From NCBI GenBank assembly GCA_963771735.1, contig CAVYUN010000004.1:248001-312000 (forward strand): DNA of 64,000 nt, in the 5' to 3' direction. This document shows positions 17,002 through 25,154 of the stretch, in pieces. Below the pieces are notes generated by a model, which worked only from the letters and a program-made list of their open reading frames with translations, had not been told where the DNA came from and searched no databases. Position 1 is the first letter of the stretch; each line of letters begins with the position of its first letter. The position numbers were made by a program, and so were the translations under genes. This DNA is from 66-474 sp963771735. GTDB lineage: Bacteria > Pseudomonadota > Gammaproteobacteria > Xanthomonadales > Rhodanobacteraceae.

Positions 17002-19149
17002 TTACCAGATCTTCACGAGCTTGTCGCCGGTGTGGACCATCTTGTCGCCGGGCTTGCACTGGAAGGCTTGCGCGAACTGCGGCATGTTGGCGGCCGACGC
17101 GAACGCACGGATCTTGGCCGGCGCATGCGGATCGACGTTCAACAGCAACTCCGCGGTCTTCTCGCGATCGGTGCCTTCCCAGACCCGCGCGGAGTTGAGG
17201 AAGAAGCGCTGGTCCTCGGTCATGCCGTCGATCTTCTCGTCGGCTTCCTTCGGGTTGTTTTTCAGCGCGGTCTGCAACGCGGTGTAGGCGATATTGAGGC
17301 CGCCGAGGTCCGCGATGTCCTCGCCCAGCGTCAGCTTGCCGTTGACGTGCAGGTCGGGCTTGCTGGCGATCGGAGCGTAGCCGTCGTACTGCTTCACCAG
17401 TGCGCCCGTCCGCTCGTCGAACTTCTTCTTGTCCTGCGGCGTCCACCAGTTGGCGCGGTTGCCGTGGCCGTCGAACTGGCTGCCCTGGTCATCAAAACCG
17501 TGGCTGGATTCATGTCCGATCACGAAACCGATGCCGCCGTAGTTGAGCGCGTCGTCGCCCTTGGCGTAGAAGAACGGCGGCTGCAGGATCGCGGCCGGGA
17601 AGTTGATGGTGTTGGTAGACGGGTCGTAGTAGGCATTGATCGTCTGCGGCGTCATGCCCCATTCCTTGCGGTCGGTCGGCTTGCCGATCTTGCCAATGTC
17701 ATAGTGATAGTTGTACTTGCCGGCGGCCTCGAGATTGGCGTACCAGTGACCCGGTTCGATGGTCAGGCCGCTCCAGTCACGCCATTCGCCCTTGTCCGGG
17801 TAACCGATCTTGGGCAGGAACAGTGCCCATTTGTCGAGCGCTTTCTTCTTGGTCGCCTCACTCATCCAGTCGACGTTCTCGATGTGCTCCTTGAGCGCGG
17901 CGCGGATGTTGGTGACCAGTTGCTCGGCGCGTTGCTTGGCTTCCGGCGGGAAATACTTGGCAACGTAGAGTTCGCCCAGGCCCATGCCCATCGCACCGTT
18001 GACGGCGCCGATCACGCGCTTCCAGCGGGGCGCCTGTTCCGGCTGGCCGGTCAGGGTCTTGCGGAAATCGAACTGGTTGTCCACGAATGCCTGGCTCAAT
18101 GCCGGCGCGGCGCTGCTGATCAGGTGGAACTTCAGGTAGGCCTGCCACTGCGAAGCCGGAGCGTGCACCAGCAGCTTGTCGAACTCGGCCATGAACTTCG
18201 GCTGCGACAGCGAGAAGCCCTTGCCGACGTCAACGCCCTGGGCCTTGAAGAACTTGTCCCAACTGAAGTGCGGGGTGATCTTGTCGGCCTGGGCGACCGT
18301 GACGAAGTGGTATTCGTTGTCGAGGTCGCGCAGTTCGGTCGGCGACAGCGAGGCCTTGGCCAATTCGGTTTCGAACTTCATCACCTCGTCGGCCTGCTTC
18401 TGGGCGTCCGCGTCGGACGCGCCCGCCAGTTCCAGCGACTTGGTGATGTACTTGACGTAGGCGTCGCGGATGTCCTTGTACTTCGGCGACAGGTAGTAGT
18501 CGCGGGTCGGCAGGCCCAGGCCGTCCTGGAAGACATAGCCGATCTGCTTGGTCGCATCCTTGAAGTCGGCGCCGGAACCGAAACTGAAGACATAGCTGTC
18601 ACCGTTGTTGAAGCTGGTGTCCAGGAAGTCCGCGATGTCGGCGGGGGTCTTCAGTGCGTCGATGGCGGCCAGCTGCGGTTTGATGGGGTCGTAGCCGAGC
18701 TTGTCGATGGCGCTGGTGTCCATGCCCGCTGCGTACAGGTCGCCGAGTTTCTGTTGCAGTTCGCTGCCCGTGTGGTCCTTGGCGTCCTGCGCGGCGGTTT
18801 CGAGGATCTGTTTCTGCTGCAGCAGGCTCTTCTGGTGCAGCAGGCTGAAAGAACCCCAGCGCGTCTGGTCGGACGGAATCGGATTGGCCTTGTCCCACTT
18901 CGCGTTGACGTAGTTGGCGAAGTCATTGCAGGGGTTGTACTGGTCGTCGAGGTCGAACGCCATGGCCTGGTCTGGCGGGATGGCTACGGTCGAGGCTGGC
19001 GCCGGCGCAGTGTGAGCCGGTGCCGGGGCGGACGCCGATGCTGCCGGCGTCGAGGTGGACGAATTCTGGGAAGAGTTGTTGCTGCAGCCGGACAGGGCCA
19101 GCGCCGCACCAACGGCCAGCGCGATCGGGGTCATCATCTGCTTGTGCAT
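17002..19149 (-). CDS. M13 family zinc metallopeptidase (neprilysin/PepO-like), lipoprotein
   Basis: A 715-residue exported endopeptidase. The N-terminus is a lipoprotein signal with lipobox LSGC at about residue 20, followed by a Ser/Ala/Pro-rich spacer. The peptidase domain begins near DDQYNPCNDFANYVN. The zinc motif is HESSH at 546-550 (IGHESSHGFDDQG) and the third ligand is E610 in GEDIADLGG; both are M13 hallmarks, as is NAYYDPSTN upstream. The C-terminus ends KLVKIW, matching the usual tryptophan terminus. It likely trims peptides in the periplasm or at the outer membrane. Start ATG 19149 puts the signal peptide in the right place; an in-frame start 7 codons earlier is possible. Confidence 0.95.
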   Translation of the reverse strand: MHKQMMTPIALAVGAALALSGCSNNSSQNSSTSTPAASASAPAPAHTAPAPASTVAIPPDQAMAFDLDDQYNPCNDFANYVNAKWDKANPIPSDQTRWGSFSLLHQKSLLQQKQILETAAQDAKDHTGSELQQKLGDLYAAGMDTSAIDKLGYDPIKPQLAAIDALKTPADIADFLDTSFNNGDSYVFSFGSGADFKDATKQIGYVFQDGLGLPTRDYYLSPKYKDIRDAYVKYITKSLELAGASDADAQKQADEVMKFETELAKASLSPTELRDLDNEYHFVTVAQADKITPHFSWDKFFKAQGVDVGKGFSLSQPKFMAEFDKLLVHAPASQWQAYLKFHLISSAAPALSQAFVDNQFDFRKTLTGQPEQAPRWKRVIGAVNGAMGMGLGELYVAKYFPPEAKQRAEQLVTNIRAALKEHIENVDWMSEATKKKALDKWALFLPKIGYPDKGEWRDWSGLTIEPGHWYANLEAAGKYNYHYDIGKIGKPTDRKEWGMTPQTINAYYDPSTNTINFPAAILQPPFFYAKGDDALNYGGIGFVIGHESSHGFDDQGSQFDGHGNRANWWTPQDKKKFDERTGALVKQYDGYAPIASKPDLHVNGKLTLGEDIADLGGLNIAYTALQTALKNNPKEADEKIDGMTEDQRFFLNSARVWEGTDREKTAELLLNVDPHAPAKIRAFASAANMPQFAQAFQCKPGDKMVHTGDKLVKIW

Positions 19150-19339
19150 GGATAAATCCTTTGGCGTCACGAAATCAGGGAGCCGCCACGCGCACGGCGT
19201 AGGGTTCGAACCCCTGATTGTGCCAGCATTCCATGCTTCTGCGCACGGCTAGGCCATTGGTCATGGGTGGGTTGCCAGGCGCTTGCGTTGCCGCTGGCGT
19301 CACGCATACTGCGAATTCCTTGCATACGCGGAGCTTTCA

Positions 19340-20725
19340 ATGGACATCGTGTTTCACGGCGCGGCGGGCGAGGTGACGGGTTCATGCCATCTGGTCGAGG
19401 TCGCGGGCAAGCGTGTCCTGCTCGATTGCGGCATGGTGCAGGGCGACCGCAAGGCCGACGAGCGCAATGCCGCGGATTTTCCGTTCGACCCGAAATCGAT
19501 CGACGTGCTGGTGCTGAGCCATGCGCACATCGACCACACCGGACGCGTGCCATTGTTGGTCAAACGCGGATTCGCCGGGCCGATTTTCACGCATCCGGCC
19601 ACCATCGATCTCGCGGAGATCATGCTTGCCGATGCGGCCAACATCTCAGCGATGGACGCCGAGCGCGACAACCGGCATCTGGAGGTGGGAGAAAAACCTT
19701 CCGTGCCGCTGTACGTGCAGGACGACGTGGACGCCGCGGTCAAGTCGATGCGGCCGGTCGGGTACGGCGATCCCACCGACATCCTGCCGGGCGTGCGCCT
19801 GACGTTGCGTGATGCGGGCCACATCCTGGGTTCGGCCACGGTCGAGCTGGATGCGCAGGAGAACGGCAACACACGCAAGCTGGTGTTCAGTGGCGATCTT
19901 GGCCCTTGTCACTCGCCGATCCTGTGCGATCCCGCGCCGGTGCCCGCCGCCGACCTGGTGGTGATGGAATCGACCTACGGCGATCGCCTGCACAAGTCGC
20001 ACGAGGACACGCTTGCCGAGCTTGCATCGATCTTCGCCGCCGCGCACCGGGACGGCGGCAACGTGGTGATCCCGGCGTTCGCGGTCGGCCGCACGCAGGA
20101 GATCCTGTATTTCTTCGCGGAACATTTCGATGCCTGGGGACTGGGTGCATTCCAGCTGTTCCTCGACAGCCCGATGGCGATCCGCGTGACCGATGCCTAC
20201 AACCGCCACGAGGATCTGTTCGACCCTGCGGCGAAAAAACTGTGGGCCACGCGCCCGAATCCGCTCAGCTTGCCAAACCTGGTGCGTACCCTCGATGGCG
20301 AGGCGTCGCGCCAGATCAACGGCATCCACGATCATGCCGTGATCCTGGCCGGATCGGGAATGTGCACCGGCGGACGGATTCGTCACCACCTGCGCCACAA
20401 CCTCGCCAATCCCGCCGCGCACATCGTGTTCGTCGGCTATCAGGCCAGTGGCACCCTGGGTCGGATCATCGTCAACGGCGCGAAGCACGTGCGCCTGTTC
20501 GGCGACGACATTCCGGTGCGCGCGCAGGTGCACACCGTGGGCGGGTTGTCCGCGCACGCCGACCGCGATGGCCTGTCGGCGTGGTACGGCGGGATCGCCG
20601 GTCACCCGGCGGTCTGCCTCGTGCACGGCGAGGACCCGGCGCGCTCGAAACTGGCCGAGACCTTGAGGGCACAATGGGGCAGCCGGGTGACGCTACCCGT
20701 TCCCGAAATGCGTGTCGCGGTGTAG
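19340..20725 (+). CDS. MBL-fold/beta-CASP ribonuclease-like protein
   Basis: A 461-residue metallo-beta-lactamase fold protein of the CPSF/RNase J-like group. The zinc motif HAHIDH is at 61-66 (LSHAHIDHTGRVP). A beta-CASP insert follows (VVMESTYGDR, FAVGRTQEIL), and the C-terminal RMMBL region has GTLGRIIVNG and GLSAHADRDGLSAW. Such bacterial proteins are annotated as putative exonucleases of the mRNA 3'-end processing type, but their in vivo RNA target is unknown. The stop lies 10 bp from the convergent thpR stop. Start ATG 19340 gives the conserved N-terminus (FHGAAGEVTGSCH). Confidence 0.9.
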   Translation: MDIVFHGAAGEVTGSCHLVEVAGKRVLLDCGMVQGDRKADERNAADFPFDPKSIDVLVLSHAHIDHTGRVPLLVKRGFAGPIFTHPATIDLAEIMLADAANISAMDAERDNRHLEVGEKPSVPLYVQDDVDAAVKSMRPVGYGDPTDILPGVRLTLRDAGHILGSATVELDAQENGNTRKLVFSGDLGPCHSPILCDPAPVPAADLVVMESTYGDRLHKSHEDTLAELASIFAAAHRDGGNVVIPAFAVGRTQEILYFFAEHFDAWGLGAFQLFLDSPMAIRVTDAYNRHEDLFDPAAKKLWATRPNPLSLPNLVRTLDGEASRQINGIHDHAVILAGSGMCTGGRIRHHLRHNLANPAAHIVFVGYQASGTLGRIIVNGAKHVRLFGDDIPVRAQVHTVGGLSAHADRDGLSAWYGGIAGHPAVCLVHGEDPARSKLAETLRAQWGSRVTLPVPEMRVAV

Positions 20726-20735
20726 CTGGCGGAAT

Positions 20736-21320
20736 CTATGCGCCGGTGCGCATCAACGGCACGCGCGCGAGTTGCCGGTAGGTTGCAACGGGCCGCACCA
20801 GGCTGCTCTGCATCAAAGCCACGGCCTCGAACGCGATCGAGCCTGCCGGTTGCGGCATGATGCCGAACGCGGAACCGGGACGCAGGCGCGCCAGCGTGAC
20901 GTGCGCGCGGAAATCGCGGGACTCGGGCTGGAAACCCGCCTTGCGGGCATGTTCCTCACAGGTTCGCGCGAGATCCGCCAGGGCCAGATCCGCCTCCAGC
21001 TCAAGTACCAGCAGGCGCGGTCGGACGCGGTTCGGCCAGATGCCATAGCGGGATGCGGCGAACGCGGGCAGCGCGGGGGCCAGCGTTGGCAGCATGTGTT
21101 TGAAGTATTCGATTTGTGCGCCGCCGGAATGGCCCAGAAAGCGCAAGGTCAGATGCAGGGCGTCGGGTTCGATCCAGCGTATGCACCGCGAGGCACCGGC
21201 GGTGGCGCGTGCCAGCTCGCCGTGACAGTGAAGCAGCAGTTCCCGGCTGGCCTGGTCCGGCAGCAATGCCAGGAAGCAACGCATGTCCGTGATGGCGTCG
21301 CTTGCCGGCGTTCGCGTCAC
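20736..21320 (-). CDS. thpR: RNA 2',3'-cyclic phosphodiesterase (2H phosphoesterase)
   Basis: A 194-residue LigT/ThpR-type 2H phosphoesterase, which hydrolyses 2',3'-cyclic phosphate on RNA to a 2'-phosphate. The two HxTx motifs that define the family are H56-L-T-L (HLTLRFLG) and H140-V-T-L (HVTLARLR). The GTG start at 21320 overlaps the stop of the upstream DUF502 gene as GTGA, which supports translational coupling. An internal ATG at 21284 (MRCFLALLPD) would also give a full domain. Convergent with the MBL-fold gene. Confidence 0.9.
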   Translation of the reverse strand: MTRTPASDAITDMRCFLALLPDQASRELLLHCHGELARATAGASRCIRWIEPDALHLTLRFLGHSGGAQIEYFKHMLPTLAPALPAFAASRYGIWPNRVRPRLLVLELEADLALADLARTCEEHARKAGFQPESRDFRAHVTLARLRPGSAFGIMPQPAGSIAFEAVALMQSSLVRPVATYRQLARVPLMRTGA

Positions 21321-22006
21321 GGCGTGATTCGCTCCGCGGCTTCTGGCTGTCGCGATGGTGGGCCTGCGACATCCGGCAGCATTTCAGGACCGACCGCACC
21401 ACCCGAAACGATGAAAGCCATCGCCTGATCCATGCTCCAATCGGTGGCAACCAGGCGTTCCGTGGGTACCAGTTCGAGGTAGCCACCGGTCGGGTTGGGC
21501 GTGGTCGGCACGTAAACCGCCGCGATCTCGCGGCCGCCCGCGTCGATAAAGGTGCGGGTCACGAAACCGATCGATTTCAGTTCCGGGGACGGGAAGTCGA
21601 TCAGCACCACGCGCTGGGTGCCGCCGGGCTTGTTGCGCATCAGGGTCATCAGTTTCTTGACCCCGCCGTAGATGGTATGCACCAGCGGAAGGCGCTCGAG
21701 CACCTTGTCTACGCTGTCGAGGATGCGCCGCCCGATCACGCGGGTCGACAGCCAGCCCAGCAGGTAGAGCGCGAGGATGGTGAGGATGAAGGCGAGTATC
21801 GATACGATCCAGTCGCGGTGCAGGACCTGCGCCGCATCCGGCGCACCGAGCCCGATCAGCTCGATGATCCCGTTCACCAGCGGTGCGCCCACGCCCGCCA
21901 GCAGGGTGAACACGAACTTGAACACCACCCAGGTGATCCACATCGGGATGAAGGCCAGCAGGCCCGTGATCAGGTAGCGCTTGACATGGAGGGCAGGTGC
22001 GGACAC
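21317..22006 (-). CDS. DUF502 family membrane protein
   Basis: DUF502 proteins are inner-membrane proteins without an assigned role. From the start chosen here (GTG 22006) the protein has about 229 residues. It has two membrane segments (YLITGLLAFIPMWITWVVF and IVSILAFILTILALYLLGW) and then the conserved soluble part with PLVHTIYGGVKKL, VVLIDFP, GFVTR and VYVPTTPNPTGGYL. Earlier in-frame ATGs up to 22156 would run into the divergent sigma-factor gene and encode a poorly conserved arginine-rich stretch, so the short start is preferred. The stop overlaps the thpR start (GTGA). Confidence 0.82.
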   Translation of the reverse strand: MSAPALHVKRYLITGLLAFIPMWITWVVFKFVFTLLAGVGAPLVNGIIELIGLGAPDAAQVLHRDWIVSILAFILTILALYLLGWLSTRVIGRRILDSVDKVLERLPLVHTIYGGVKKLMTLMRNKPGGTQRVVLIDFPSPELKSIGFVTRTFIDAGGREIAAVYVPTTPNPTGGYLELVPTERLVATDWSMDQAMAFIVSGGAVGPEMLPDVAGPPSRQPEAAERITP

Positions 22007-22119
22007 GGCGGAATCCCCTGGTTTCGGCCATTGTAGGCGATGGCCATCGGAGTCGACGGGATGGGGTGTGATTTTTCTCCATGGCCGTCGAATCATGCAG
22101 TGAGTCATCGGAAACGGAT

Positions 22120-22674
22120 ATGCGCGGCAAACCGGATCGGCAACGCTTCGAAACACTCCTGCGCGAACATCAGCGAATCGTGCTGAAGGTCGCGGGGGTG
22201 TACGCGCGCAGTGCGCATGATCGCGACGATCTGGTTCAGGACATCGCGACGCAACTTTGGCGATCGTTCGGGACGTTCGATGCGAGCCGCGCGAAGTTCA
22301 CCACCTGGATGTATCGGGTCGCGTTGAACGTGGCAATTTCCAGCTTGCGCAACGCGAAACGATCCGGCGCTGAACGTTTGGAGCCGCTCGACGATGTGCA
22401 TCTCGAAACGGTAGCCGGTGGCGGCAGTGCGCAACACGAAGTCCTGGAACGCCATGAGCGTCTCGTGGCCTTGCACGACTTCATCGCACGCCTCGATCCA
22501 CTCAATCGTGCGTTGGTGCTGCTGTATCTGGACGATCGCCCTTACGCCGAAATCGCCGACGTGCTCGGTATCAGTGAAACCAACGTCGCGACGAAGCTCG
22601 GCCGCATCAGGCAGAAATTGCGCGAGCAGGCGGTCGCGATGGAGACCGAAGGAGCAAAAAATGGAACTCGATGA
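22120..22674 (+). CDS. ECF-type RNA polymerase sigma factor
   Basis: A 184-residue sigma-70 family extracytoplasmic-function factor. Region 2 covers DDLVQDIATQLWRSFGTFD and FTTWMYRVALNVAISSLRN; region 4 is LDPLNRALVLLYLDDRPYAEIADVLGISETNVATKLGRIRQKL. The start is placed at ATG 22120 (MRGKPD); an in-frame ATG at 22081 would add 13 residues. Its 3' end overlaps the start of a four-segment membrane protein by 14 bp, so the two are co-translated. That partner is the likely regulator or anti-sigma factor. No ECF target promoter was identified. Confidence 0.92.
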   Translation: MRGKPDRQRFETLLREHQRIVLKVAGVYARSAHDRDDLVQDIATQLWRSFGTFDASRAKFTTWMYRVALNVAISSLRNAKRSGAERLEPLDDVHLETVAGGGSAQHEVLERHERLVALHDFIARLDPLNRALVLLYLDDRPYAEIADVLGISETNVATKLGRIRQKLREQAVAMETEGAKNGTR

Positions 22675-23305
22675 GATGAAGCAGACGTGGGCGGCGATGG
22701 AGTTGCGCCTGGACGGGCTGGAAGCGCTGTTGCGCAGGGAGTCCCGGGACCGGCGCACGGGCAGGGCACGCGCTGCGCTGCGTCCACTGTTTTGGGGACA
22801 GTCGTTGCAATTGCTGATCGGCACCGTGCTCGTGGTTTGCGGAGCAGTACTCTGGGCTACCCACTTGCATCAGCCGAACGTGCTGGTTTGCGGCCTGGTG
22901 GCGCATGCCTACGGATTGCTGCTGACCATCTTTTCGGCCCGCAACCTTTACCTGATCCGTCGCATCGACTATGCCGCCCCGGTACTCGAGATCCAGCGCC
23001 GGATCGCCGAGTTGCGCGAGTTCCGCGTGCGCGTCGAAACACCGATCAACACCGTGGCCGGGTGTTTCATCTGGATCCCGGTGTTGTGGGTGAATCTGGC
23101 GGCCTACGGCATCAATCTGTGGTCGCCGGGATTCGTCCGTTGGGCGTTCGCGAGCGGGGTTGCCGGGGTGATCGCGATCGTCATGGTGGTCTGGGTGATG
23201 CGCCGGCTTGGATTCGGACACAAGATCGACGAAGCCAGTGCCGGCCGCAGCATCGTGCGTGCGCAGGCGGCACTTGAGGAGATTGCGCGCTTCGAGCGGG
23301 AATGA
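22661..23305 (+). CDS. Four-segment membrane protein, probable anti-sigma partner
   Basis: A 214-residue protein starting inside the sigma-factor gene (14-bp overlap, GGAGC 11 bp before the ATG). An N-terminal acidic and basic helix (~1-45, MELDEMKQTWAAMELRLDGLE) faces the cytoplasm. Four hydrophobic segments follow (~48-68, 74-95, 128-150, 160-182) and then a short C-terminal helix. I find no zinc-binding anti-sigma (HxxxCxxC) motif, so control of the sigma factor is inferred from overlap and topology only. Homologous pairs in Xanthomonadales are annotated as hypothetical proteins, as far as I recall. Confidence 0.75.
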   Translation: MELDEMKQTWAAMELRLDGLEALLRRESRDRRTGRARAALRPLFWGQSLQLLIGTVLVVCGAVLWATHLHQPNVLVCGLVAHAYGLLLTIFSARNLYLIRRIDYAAPVLEIQRRIAELREFRVRVETPINTVAGCFIWIPVLWVNLAAYGINLWSPGFVRWAFASGVAGVIAIVMVVWVMRRLGFGHKIDEASAGRSIVRAQAALEEIARFERE

Positions 23306-23333
23306 AAAACCGGCGCGAACATGTCGCGCCGGT
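23305..23333 (-). terminator. Terminator of the S10 peptidase gene
   Basis: A perfect 10-bp stem (23309-23318 with 23324-23333) and 5-nt loop; on the minus strand it runs into five Us (23309-23305). It abuts the stop of the plus-strand membrane protein and may hinder read-through from both sides. Confidence 0.85.
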
Positions 23334-23361
23334 CGGAAGGTGCAGCGTTGATGGTTCGGAA

Positions 23362-25014
23362 TTACTGACCGTTGCCCTGGTTGTCCGTCGACTCGATGAA
23401 CTTGGCGACGTTGTCGTGCAACTGATGCAGCGACGGAATGTGCGCGTACACCATGTGCCCCGAGGGATAGAAGGCGTACGTGATGTTCTTGCGCAGGCTT
23501 TCCGGGATCGGCAGGTGTTCTTCCTCGTAGATCGCTGCGTAGAACGGCGTGGCGAGGTCGTAGAAACCGCCGTTCAGCATCACCTTGAGGTTCGGGTTGT
23601 ACTTCATCGCACCGGCCAGGTCGCGCATGACGTTCACGGTCGGCCACGCGAAGTGCATGTCCGGCTGCTTGTGCTTGAAGTCCCAGTCGAAATCGGCCGC
23701 GCCGTAGACACTGGGGCGGTAGGTCAGGTTCTGGCCGAACTTGAGATCCTTGCGCACATAGTCGTTGAACGCGGACACATAGGCCGAGCTGATCGCGGCC
23801 GATTGCGGATCGTAGTCGGATTCCTTGCCCAGCGGATCCATGCTCGGCCCGGAGAAGCGGGTGTCGAGCCGGCCGGTGGTGGTGTCACTGCCGTTCTGCA
23901 ATTCATGCTCGAACATGCCGCCGGTGACACGCAGGTCGGCCTTCATCAGGTAGCCGACGGGCAAGCCGATCAGGTCGTGCAGCTTTTCGGCGATGGCACG
24001 TTCCCTGGCAGGGCTCAAAGTGGCTCCGGCAAACAGGGCCTGCTGGTAATCGCCCCTGGCGAACTTGATGGTGTCCTGCAGGAGTTGTGCGAGCTTGTCG
24101 CCATCGTACTTCGGCAACTTGCGGTGGTACCACGCGGTTGCGGCGTAGGTTGGCAACGACACTACATAGGGCAGGTCGTTGCCCGGATCCATGTTGGCGC
24201 CATCGACGCTGGTGCCGAAGTTGAGGATCTGCGACAGCAGGATCACGCCGTTGAGGTCGATGTTGTCCTGGGTTTCCAGGACGTAGGACAGCACAGCCGA
24301 ACGCGTGGTGCCGTAGCTCTCGCCGAACAGGTATTTGGGCGAGTTCCAGCGGTTGTACTTGGTGAGGAACTGGGTGATGAAACGCGAGAAGGTCTGCGCG
24401 TCACCATCGATCCCCCAGATCTGCTTGGCCAGCTGCTTGCGGTCCTGCTCGATCGCGCCGTCGTCCTTGCCCTGCGGCAACAGGCGACCGAACCCGGTGC
24501 CCGGCATGTCGATGAACACCAGGTCGCTCGCGTCAAGCAGGCTGTAATCGTTGTTGGTCAACTGGTAAGGCGCGGCCGGGGTGTGGGTATCGTCACTGGT
24601 AACCACGCGTTTCGGTCCGAATGCGCCCATGTGCAGCCACACCGTCGAGGAACCCGGACCGCCGTTGTAGAGAAAGGTTATCGGCCGCTTGGAGGCATCC
24701 GCCCCCTGCTTGAAATAGGCGAAGTAGCTCATCGCAACCTCGGGCGTGGACTCCTTGGCGCCGGTTCCGTGGATTACCAGTGTGCCCGCGACGGCCTTGT
24801 AGCTGATCGACTTGCCCTCGACGGTGACGGTTCCCTCGGTGGTGGACGACATCGGTGTCATCAGCTTCTTGATCAGGTTTTCGGACTGACCGTTGTCGCT
24901 GCCGGCACTGCTGCCCGAGGCAGGGCTGCCAGAACTGGCAGGCTGGGCGGCAAAGGCAGGAACGCTGCACAGCAGCAGGGAGGCGAGCGCGACGGCGAGA
25001 CGATTGGCTTTCAT
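23362..25014 (-). CDS. Exported S10 family serine carboxypeptidase
   Basis: A 550-residue alpha/beta-hydrolase of the carboxypeptidase S10 family with a signal peptide (1-~22, ending AFA) and a Ser/Gly-rich spacer. The oxyanion region reads FLYNGGPGSSTVWLHMGAFGP. The catalytic triad can be assigned as S233 (FGESYGT), D486 (GGFYDLATP) and H520 (PSGHMVYAH). It should remove C-terminal residues from peptides in the periplasm or outside. Start ATG 25014 gives a clean signal peptide; upstream in-frame starts do not. A terminator follows at 23305-23333. Confidence 0.94.
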   Translation of the reverse strand: MKANRLAVALASLLLCSVPAFAAQPASSGSPASGSSAGSDNGQSENLIKKLMTPMSSTTEGTVTVEGKSISYKAVAGTLVIHGTGAKESTPEVAMSYFAYFKQGADASKRPITFLYNGGPGSSTVWLHMGAFGPKRVVTSDDTHTPAAPYQLTNNDYSLLDASDLVFIDMPGTGFGRLLPQGKDDGAIEQDRKQLAKQIWGIDGDAQTFSRFITQFLTKYNRWNSPKYLFGESYGTTRSAVLSYVLETQDNIDLNGVILLSQILNFGTSVDGANMDPGNDLPYVVSLPTYAATAWYHRKLPKYDGDKLAQLLQDTIKFARGDYQQALFAGATLSPARERAIAEKLHDLIGLPVGYLMKADLRVTGGMFEHELQNGSDTTTGRLDTRFSGPSMDPLGKESDYDPQSAAISSAYVSAFNDYVRKDLKFGQNLTYRPSVYGAADFDWDFKHKQPDMHFAWPTVNVMRDLAGAMKYNPNLKVMLNGGFYDLATPFYAAIYEEEHLPIPESLRKNITYAFYPSGHMVYAHIPSLHQLHDNVAKFIESTDNQGNGQ

Positions 25015-25154
25015 GGGCATGTCCGGCTGGTCTGGATGGGGGCCGATGCGCACGTGGCGCATCCGCAGCAGCCGAGTATGCGCGCGCAACGGGGCAAGTT
25101 CATACGCCACAAGTCATGGATCGGCGCGGGAGGGACCCTGCAGGCTCGCAATCG

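Noticed and set aside
16825..19155. A 776-codon plus-strand frame opposite the M13 peptidase
   Set aside because: The minus-strand peptidase has HESSH, the third zinc ligand and a terminator; the plus-strand frame has no recognisable domain.
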